64,000 bases of DNA from NCBI GenBank assembly GCA_023079485.1, contig CM041083.1, positions 175,081,480 through 175,145,479 on the forward strand, read 5' to 3'. A program made the position numbers and the translations under genes. The DNA is from Archilochus colubris. Lineage: Eukaryota; Chordata; Aves; Apodiformes; Trochilidae. The notes beneath the pieces are model-generated. The model was not told the origin of the DNA, ran no database searches, and was given only the letters and a program-made list of their open reading frames with translations. This document shows, piece after piece, positions 56,597 through 64,000 of this stretch (position 1 is the first letter of the stretch; each line of letters begins with the position of its first letter).

Positions 56597-59500
56597 TTGT
56601 TAGGATGAGTGTGGTGACTTTCAATGCTTATGTGATTGTTTTTCTGTGCTGGAAACATTTTTAAAGTACTTTCCATAGGATTCATATCCATCATAATTAT
56701 GTTTCAAATGGGCACTAAGAAATAAAATTCCATCTTTTGATTTGAGAGTGTCTAGTAAAGTGTAATTCTTCAAATCTGGAGGGTGACCATCCTTTGAAGA
56801 AAGGAAGTAATCTGGGGGGAAGGTACAGATATAAAGATAGTGTGTCCAGATCTGCAGATTTACCCTTGTCCCGTAATTGCTGACTATACCAAGACCCTTT
56901 TTGCTAGCAAAGGCAGCAACACAGCTTAGGGTTTTATAGAGTATTTTATTAACTATTTTTTTTTGTGAATTGTGAAAAGATAGTATTTTGTCAGCTAGTC
57001 ACTAGTGTCAGGAAAAAATGTGTACCTTAATTACCTGCCTGCTGCAAGCAGTGAATTCAATGATCTGTGCATGCTGCTCCAAGATGGCCCAGTATTTATT
57101 TTCATCTAATGATGCAGATTTTTTTATCCAATCATCTTTGCTGTGTGTTGAGTTCCTTGAGCCAATCATCAGGCTGTGCAGGTGTAGCATTTATTTTTGC
57201 TACCATTACAGTGATTTGGCTTACTGCTAGAGATAAAATCACTTTGTTTACAAGATGATTCAGAGAACCAGACAATATACAGAGGTGTATCACAGACTCC
57301 TCTAGTGAAACAGAAGTCTGTACAGAGGCACAAATTCAGGCTAAGCATGTTTTTATTGTAATACCATTTTTCTTCTGTAAAGCATAAATAATAATCCAAC
57401 CAGGGTGTTTTTGCAATACTAACCAAGGTAGTTTTCTTACGTTCTGTTTCACATCTTAAGCAGGTTGTGTTTTATGTGCAGAATTAAAGCTAAATCCATG
57501 AAAATTCAGTGAGAGCCTGAAATGTCATCCTTTATCTGTAGCCATCATAAAAAAACCAGCAAGAGTCCTGATTCAGCTCCTACCACAATTTAATTATTCA
57601 TGAAGTGCCTAGCATCTTAGATGTTTTTAATGAGGGATACTTTAAAAGAAAAAAAAAGTAAATAAATGAGCTTATTCTAGTAATTTCCCAGTCTGCATTT
57701 AAGTAAAAACCTGCACAGATTCTTGCTGAAGTAAAGCAAGAAATTAAGCCAAATTATGTTTCTATTTTTGAATGTAAAGACTGGCAAGGAGAAGGGGACT
57801 AAAGAAGAAATTAATTTCAGGTCCAGGAAGTTGGGATTCTGACAGGCTTAGTACAAGATGTCAACTGTGATATCCCTCAGTTCTCTAAACAAGGTCATCT
57901 TGCATGTATTTTCATTATTCACTCATTTGTTATGAAGATACCTTTCATATTTTTCCCCTTCTCCTTTTTGTTCTCTTTGATGCCAAGCCCAGAAAAGAGT
58001 CTGCAAGTATTAGTGCAAGAGAAGAGTTTTCACTGACACAGAGATGAGGTTACCCAGATCACTCTGGTTTAGTGGTTGAAGGGATTAGAAGAGAGATTTA
58101 CTGAGATGGCAGGAGTTCCTGCATCCCTGTAGACATGAAAGAGAAGGGAAAACTTGTGTTTGCAATCTGGATTTTTAAATTGCTAAAGCTTTGTTTGGCA
58201 AAAAGATAAACATGACATTTCATTTTCCTCATCTAGAACAGTCCTTACTAACCTGGGACAACAGCCTTCAAATCTTGACTGTTTATCAGGCTTTGCCTTC
58301 TAATTTCTTTGGGTACAAAGCCAAGAATTTCACTGCGTGTTGCCTTCCTGCGGGCTTCTTAATGGATCAGAGGGTTAGCTGGAATGTTCTGACCTAGGAA
58401 ATATGCCTCCTTCTTTGGTACTTGCTGTAGCACAATGCTGAAGATTTTTCCTGTGCATTTAAAATCCTTTTGTGTTATATGTGGTGAGAAACTTCTTGTT
58501 TCTGGACCATTAGCCATGCAAAATGTAAAGTGCAAAATTATAGAGGCTTAAAAGATTTTTAAGCTTTAAAGTGCAACACCATAAGAAATAAACAAGAAAC
58601 TAGCAGAGAACAGAAAATAACCCCTAAATAGCAGATGATGGCTTGAGTTGTATTGTGGCAAATTTGCTCCTAAGTAGTATTTTATTCCTTTCAGTAACTT
58701 TTAATTTGCTTTCCATTGCAGGTTTTTTTAGTATAGTGTAGTATGTTGTTAGAATATCTTTGTTCCATGTCCTGAATGTTACTTCAAGACTGGAGAAAAT
58801 AAATGAATACCATTAGATCTTCTAATTGCAACATTTTAATTAAATGCTACCTCAGCTGACCAAATGTTGGTACCAGCTTTGTAAACATCTATATCTAAGC
58901 TAGTTCCCTTAGGATACCTTTATATTAAAGCAAAGAAGGTATTTCTAGTGCATGATTTCTGTCAATCTGAAGTAGAGATCTGAGAACATGAAGTCTTCCC
59001 TCAAAGTGCCCATTTCTTCCCAGAGTGATAATAGGGGGAGATGAGGCTGTTGAGCTCTTTTATCAACATCTACTTTAGGCAAACAACAGGATTTAACAAG
59101 GCAACTCCCACCCTGTATACATGTCCCTGTGCTGTTCTGGAACCTCAAAATCCAGATGCCCTCTCTTATAACTTTAGGAATCCAGTTGAACTCAATTTTA
59201 GATGGTTCTCATTAGAATGTGGAGAAAGACAGGTGACTTCAGTTTGTAACCTTCCCAGTGTATGAATTGCTCTTTTGAATTGTTCTGATTTTGTGGGACC
59301 AAAAACAAATGAATTCTGCTATCTTGTCTTTACATAGTATTCTTAAAACACTACAGAGCATAACATATTATATCAGTCTTTAATAACAAAAATTTATCTC
59401 ATTTAATAATCATGCCATGCATGAAAGTAAAATCAAATTAAGATCTGGAAGAAGAAGCACTTGCAAGTAGGATTTCAGTGGATAAATACAATAATAGTTA

Positions 59501-60021
59501 AAATTCACATGAAAGAGGAAAAGAAAAAACTATGTTTCATGTTTCAGGAGCAATGTCAGTTGAGGCTCATCTGGTGTCTTCAGAGGGCATCTTCCATCTA
59601 TCAAAAGTTTGCATAATCAAACCCTTAAGGTTTTCCTGCTATGGAAAGAGAAAAAACCACAACAATTGTTTCAGTGATAATTTAAATACTTGCTTAGTTA
59701 TCAGTCCTTCATGTCCTCTATCACTCAGTCCTCATCACTCATACTGGGATCAGCTGTCTCACCCCATGGAGTCAATTTGGGCTATCATACCTCTAATTTT
59801 AGCAGATAATTATCTTTTTCTGAGAGCTCCATTGCACCTGTTCCCTTCAGCACTTGCTTTGGGAACACTCTTGAATGAAAATCAGGATTATGTATGTTAG
59901 AGGGGCAAAGCAGTATATAGGTAATGTAAAAGAGTGGATTAAATGGTAGTGTAGAGCTAAAAGAAATTAAAGGGGACAGTGGTGAAAGGAAGACTGAATA
60001 CATTAATTGGAAAAAGCACAT
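56597..60021. other. Noncoding stretch
   Basis: AT-rich, with no recognised gene or mobile element. The 122-codon frame at 59532-59900 has no recognisable features. Confidence 0.45.
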
Positions 60022-60227
60022 CACCGAATGGATGATGTTGGAATGGACCTCTGGAGGTTATCTGGTCCAACTGTTCTTTTCAAGCAGTGTCACCTAGAGC
60101 AGGTGGCCCAGAGCCATGTGCAGATGGCTTCTGGGCATCTCCACAGAGACTCCACAACCTCTTTGATCCCTACATTAATTGCACTTCATGTATATTTGGC
60201 CTCTCATCTCACTGCCTTTCCCTTTGA
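60022..60227 (-). mobile_element. Diverged CR1 LINE 3' fragment
   Basis: The reverse complement of a CR1 3' end is visible in GATGTTGGAATGGACCTCTG, TCACCTAGAGCAGGTGGCCC and CACAGAGACTCCACAACCTC. It fades after about 60170. It abuts the plus-strand CR1 at 60228. Confidence 0.75.
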
Positions 60228-60669
60228 AGGGCCATGAAAATGATCAGAGGACTGGAGCACTCCTCCAATGAAGACAACCTAAGAAAGTTGAGATTGTTCA
60301 GCCTGGAAAAGAGAAGCTTCCAGGGAGACCTTATAGCAGCCTTCCAGTATCTGTAGGGGGCCTATAAGCAAGCTGGGGAGGGACTTTTTACTAGGGTGTG
60401 TAGTGGATAGGACAAGGGGTAATGGCTTTAAAAAAGGAACATTTAGGTAAGACATTAGGAAGACATTCTTCACTGTGATGGTGGTGAGACACTGGCACAG
60501 GCTGCCCAGGGAAACTGAGTGTGCCTCATCCCTGGAATTGTTCAAGGACAGATTGGACAGCACATCAAGAAACCTGGTCTAGTGAGATGTGTCCCTTGCT
60601 ATGGTATGTAGGTTGGAACTAGATGGCCTCTAAGGTTCCTTTCAACCCAAACCATTCTGTGATTGTATG
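60228..60669 (+). mobile_element. CR1 LINE 3' fragment
   Basis: Sense CR1: AGGGCCATGAAAATGATCAG, TTGTTCAGCCTGGAAAAGAG, ACACTGGCACAGGCTGCCC, GTTGGAACTAGATGGCC, ending CCATTCTGTGATTGTATG. It is of intermediate age, with indels relative to the copies at 25067 and 55570. Confidence 0.94.
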
Positions 60670-62028
60670 TGCTCCTTGTTCTCAGTCATGTCGGTTGTAT
60701 TGCACAAATTGCCAGTTCTTCACCAGTTCTTACCTTCCATTTCTTTTTATCAAGAGATGGCTGCTGCAAGATCGTTATGTAATCTCAAATTCATAGCAGT
60801 ATCTGTTAAATTAAAATGTTTAAAATGTGCTGTCTGTTGTAGCTGGTAAACTCCTGGTTTATTTTGCCATATGGAGCAATCAGTGATGCAGTTTCAATGA
60901 ATGTATTCCAAATGAATCACCTGTACAGAAGAGCAAGTGTAGATGTTGCATAAAAAGAGGATTAGTGTCTTTCCTCTGTAATATACCACCTTCAACCTAC
61001 TGTAAAAAATACAGATTTTCCAACACAGAAGACCGAGTGTAAAAATTTAAAAATACCCAAAGGAAAAAATCATAATGTGTACATTACACAATACAATAAA
61101 TCATATTAACAGGTTTCCTTGGTTTTATAAAATGTACAGTGGAGTATATTGTTTTTGCTGGAGCTTGAGAAACTAAAATGGTAATGTGATATTCATTATG
61201 GTGTAATAACCTATACTAATACAAAAGTTGTAAGAGGAATCATATTTTTACAGAATTCAGCATTCAGAAGTTAGTAGGTTTCACAGTCATAATAGTGCAA
61301 AGACAAATCCCCTCACAAACAAATGAAACTGATTTCTTAGACTTACTGCTCCTGCAAGATCTGTAGTTTTAATTCTTATTCTCTGTACTTATATTAAAAA
61401 TAAGCTGATCAGCTTCAATAAAACTGTTGTGGGAAAAGTTCTGTAGAGGAACAAATGTTTATTCAAAGAAATGCTGTCTACTCAAAAGTCCTTGCAAGTG
61501 TTGTTTATATATGAAATTATTGTTTTGGATGTTTTAGAGGATTTGGGAAGGTTTTTTATTTGTTTGTTTGTTTTTTTAAGTTTATTTTTAATTAAAAGTT
61601 ATTCATCTTGAAAGGGAAAATGTCAGAGAGGTATTTGTTAGAGTATTTGTAGGTAGTAAATTAAGTCCATTCTATATTGTACAGATTTAAGTTAGCAAAA
61701 AAACCCCTATATCAGACAAGTAGATTTGCTCTATTTTGCCTGTTGTTTTCTTGCACAGTCTGTGCTGAATTAAGGCATGAGGTAGAACATAGGGTTTTTT
61801 CCAGGTAGAGTTGCTATTGATTTCCAAGACAGAAAGAAGAGAGTGGAAAATAATGTTCATCTGAAGTAGAACTTCCCTGATTGTGTTTGTTCACGATTTC
61901 TCTCTGCATACAAAATGGTCCCATTTGCTAATGATATTTTATCAGACCAAACCAGTCCTTTTCACTTCAAAGAGATTCTTATTAACTGTTTCAAAATCCA
62001 TGAAGTTATGGACTTCATGTATTGGCAC
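60670..62028. other. Noncoding stretch
   Basis: AT-rich. It has a T-rich GTTTGTTTGTTTG tract near 61560. No gene is recognised. Confidence 0.45.
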
Positions 62029-62786
62029 TGTGGCACAGATTTCTCTACCTCCTCCCCCCGATGGGTGCAGGGGTTGTGTTCAGTTCATCACACCTTATTT
62101 TCTGCCTCTCCCTCATCCTCACAAGGGAGGAGGTGTGTCAGAGCAGAGATTCCCCTGCCTGCAGCCCATGGAGGACCTCAGTGGATGGAGCAGCCTGTGA
62201 AGAACCCTGGTGAAAGAGCTGTGGACTAGGAGCCATGGAGGATGCCACACCAGGGGAGATGACTGCCCGAAGAAGGCCATGGCTCTGTGGGAACCCTGTG
62301 CTGGAGCACTCTGTTCCTGAGAGACTGCATTTTGCTGGGAGAGATTCATTTTGGAGCAGTTCAAAAGGGATTGCTTCCTGTAGGAGGAACTCCAGGGGCT
62401 GGAACAAGGAAAGAGTTCAACAAGTCCTCCCCCCAAGGAGGAAGGAGTGGCAGAGAATGTGCGACTATAAAACCCCATTCCCCATCCCTAGAGAAAGTGG
62501 AAGCAAACTAGTTTGGGCCTGGAAGAAGGGAGGGGATGGGGGAAGGTATTTTAAAGATCTGGTTTTGTTTCTTATTGTCCTGCTCCAATTTAGTGACAAA
62601 CTAATCTTATTTTTTCCTAAAGTTCAATCTGTTTTGTCCATGCCCGTAACTGGTGAGTGAACCTTCCATGTCCTTATCTCAGCCCAAGACCTTTTCATTG
62701 TATTGATTTCTTCCCATCCCACAGTGGAGTAGGATTCCAGAGCTGGCTGGTGGTTCTGTGTTGCTGCCTGGGCCCAAGCCACAACA
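62029..62786 (+). mobile_element. Endogenous retroviral LTR, plus strand
   Basis: The sequence runs from TGTGGC (62029-62034) to GCCACA (62778-62783) or CCACAACA (ending 62786), which gives matching terminal inverted repeats. It has a TATA box (ACTATAAAACC near 62463-62473) preceded by AGGAGGAAGGAGTGGCAG. The U5-like part CTGGTGAGTGAACC...GTCCTTATCTC has the look of avian ERV LTRs. It is followed at 62795 by a TGGTGCCC hairpin where a primer-binding site would be expected. No viral coding frame follows. The left boundary is the less certain one. Frames of 63-141 codons within it are not genes. Confidence 0.65.
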
Positions 62787-62794
62787 GAACTTTT

Positions 62795-62816
62795 TGGTGC
62801 CCCACACTGGGCACCA
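62795..62816. other. Perfect 8-bp inverted repeat at the LTR edge (primer-binding-like)
   Basis: TGGTGCCC, six-base loop CACACT, then GGGCACCA. TGG-GCCC starts are typical of retroviral primer-binding sites. Read on the minus strand it resembles the tRNA-Lys1,2 type site (TGGCGCCCAACGTGGGG) with three differences. Confidence 0.6.
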
Positions 62817-63856
62817 ATTTATTCTGCATCCCTTTAGTGATCAGGGTGAACTGAAACAGAGAGAGCAAAATCACTCTCTATTTTTCAACACCAGTTTTCC
62901 AGGGGAAAATGAAGAAGAATAAAGATAAGAGACTTGAAGGTTGGAAGTTAAAATCAGAACAGGGAAGTGGAAGATCAAGCAAATTGGTAGAAAACTTAAA
63001 TGAGAGATACCATTTTCTTACAACTACTATATGCTGACAATTGGCAAAGACACTTGAAGGCAGAGAAAATTTTTTAGTTAATACTCAGGACAGACAATAC
63101 TAAGTTTCCAGAAAAAGAAAGAAAAACATTTTCTAAAGATATACTCCACTAGTCACATTTACTGAACTACATGACATGCTTCTACAAATCCTTAGGAAAA
63201 GCAAAGGATTAGTTTTAATCCACATGAAATAGTGAATTCAGCTCAAAAAGACATAGAAATTATTATGCCTGAGCAACTGGGCTCTTCATCTATGGTGTTT
63301 ACCAGAAACTGAAAATGAACACATCCTACTTATAATATTTGCAAATTTCTAAGCTGTAGAGAGTTATTTCTGCAGTTGGCAACAGTTCTGTTAGGGCTGG
63401 AAGTTTTTTTTTGTTTAACTTTAATTCTTCATCATGTATTTAGAAACAATTTGTTAACATTGCTTGTTCAAGTAGTCCTTGTTTCACCCCATATTAATTC
63501 TTGCCTGATCAACCCAGAGAATTTTTTTTTTTTAGCTTGTACCTCAATGTCATGACAAATAATAGGAATGTTGTGAGTTTCTTATCAGCTTTTCTTTAGG
63601 AAGCAATAAATTCTGCTTTGCTACCTCCCATGGAGGAACTCGACAAGGAGAGTGAGGCAAAGGGCCCTTTAGCATGCGGTAGTATGACGTGCCATCTTCA
63701 TGATCTCTGTCTGCATGGATTTCCTTCTTGTGGATCTCAACTATGTTTGGTCAGTCAGGCTGAAACCCTGAAGATCCTGCTTGGAAAGCCAAACTTCTTA
63801 GCTAAGGTATGTTTTACAGAACTTTTCCAGAGTCTCAGAGAATTTCTCAGAACAGT
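62817..63856. other. Noncoding stretch
   Basis: No gene is recognised and no internal retroviral sequence could be identified after the LTR. Confidence 0.45.
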
Positions 63857-64000
63857 CATAGAATCATAGAATTGTCTGGGTTGGAAGGGACCTCTGAGAT
63901 CAAGTCCAACCCGTGATCCACTACTGCTGCAGTTACCAGACCATGGCACTGAGTGCCACATCCAGTCTCTTTTTAAATATCTCCAGGGATGGAGAATCCA
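63857..64000 (-). mobile_element. CR1 LINE 3' end, cut by the window edge
   Basis: Reverse-complement CR1: two octamers (CATAGAATCATAGAATTG), then GTTGGAAGGGACCTCTGAG and ATGGCACTGAGTGCCACATC. It continues past 64000 and is very close to the copy at 40660. Confidence 0.95.

Noticed and set aside
62235..62660. 141-codon plus-strand frame
   Set aside because: It lies entirely within the LTR, spanning its TATA box, and so is not a gene.

Overview
The window is a vertebrate nuclear segment, almost certainly avian. CR1 non-LTR retrotransposon fragments occur in both orientations, most truncated at the 5' end and several ending in the CR1 3' octamer (ATTCTRTG-type) repeats. There are also solo-LTR-like elements built like bird endogenous retroviral LTRs, AT-rich gene-poor sequence, and one CpG island. 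Nothing bacterial is present; most of the short open frames are chance or repeat-derived.

The one gene I can identify with confidence is UFM1 (ubiquitin-fold modifier 1) on the minus strand. Six exons lie at 51441-51442 (coding part only), 51291-51347, 50653-50710, 48272-48311, 47854-47886 and 44208-44275. They join in phase to an 85-residue protein matching vertebrate UFM1 nearly residue for residue. It starts in a CpG island (about 51000-52060) and probably ends at a poly(A) signal at 42963-42968. Two features stand out: the start codon is split by a 93-nt intron, and the cleaved C-terminal dipeptide is Lys-Ser instead of the mammalian Ser-Cys.

Layout. 1-1000: three minus-strand candidate exons with good splice signals and a shared open frame, belonging to a gene I do not recognise that runs off the left edge. 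2406-8023: two related minus-strand LTRs, the second with a perfect 5-bp target-site duplication. 8-42 kb: gene-poor sequence with a 396-bp pentanucleotide repeat, an AT microsatellite, several CR1 pieces and a third LTR at 38.1-38.4 kb. 42.9-51.5 kb: UFM1. 51-52 kb: CpG island. 52.9-53.6 kb: LTR-like sequence. 55.6-56.6 kb: the largest CR1 copy, with part of the reverse transcriptase frame. 60.0-60.7 kb: a head-to-head CR1 pair. 62.0-62.8 kb: a plus-strand LTR followed by a primer-binding-like hairpin. The last 144 bases are another CR1 3' end cut by the window edge.

The isolated UFM1 gene in gene-poor sequence fits what is known of its vertebrate neighbourhood (between TRPC4 and FREM2), but no exon of either neighbour was recognised here. 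No CRISPR array, tRNA or rRNA gene was seen.
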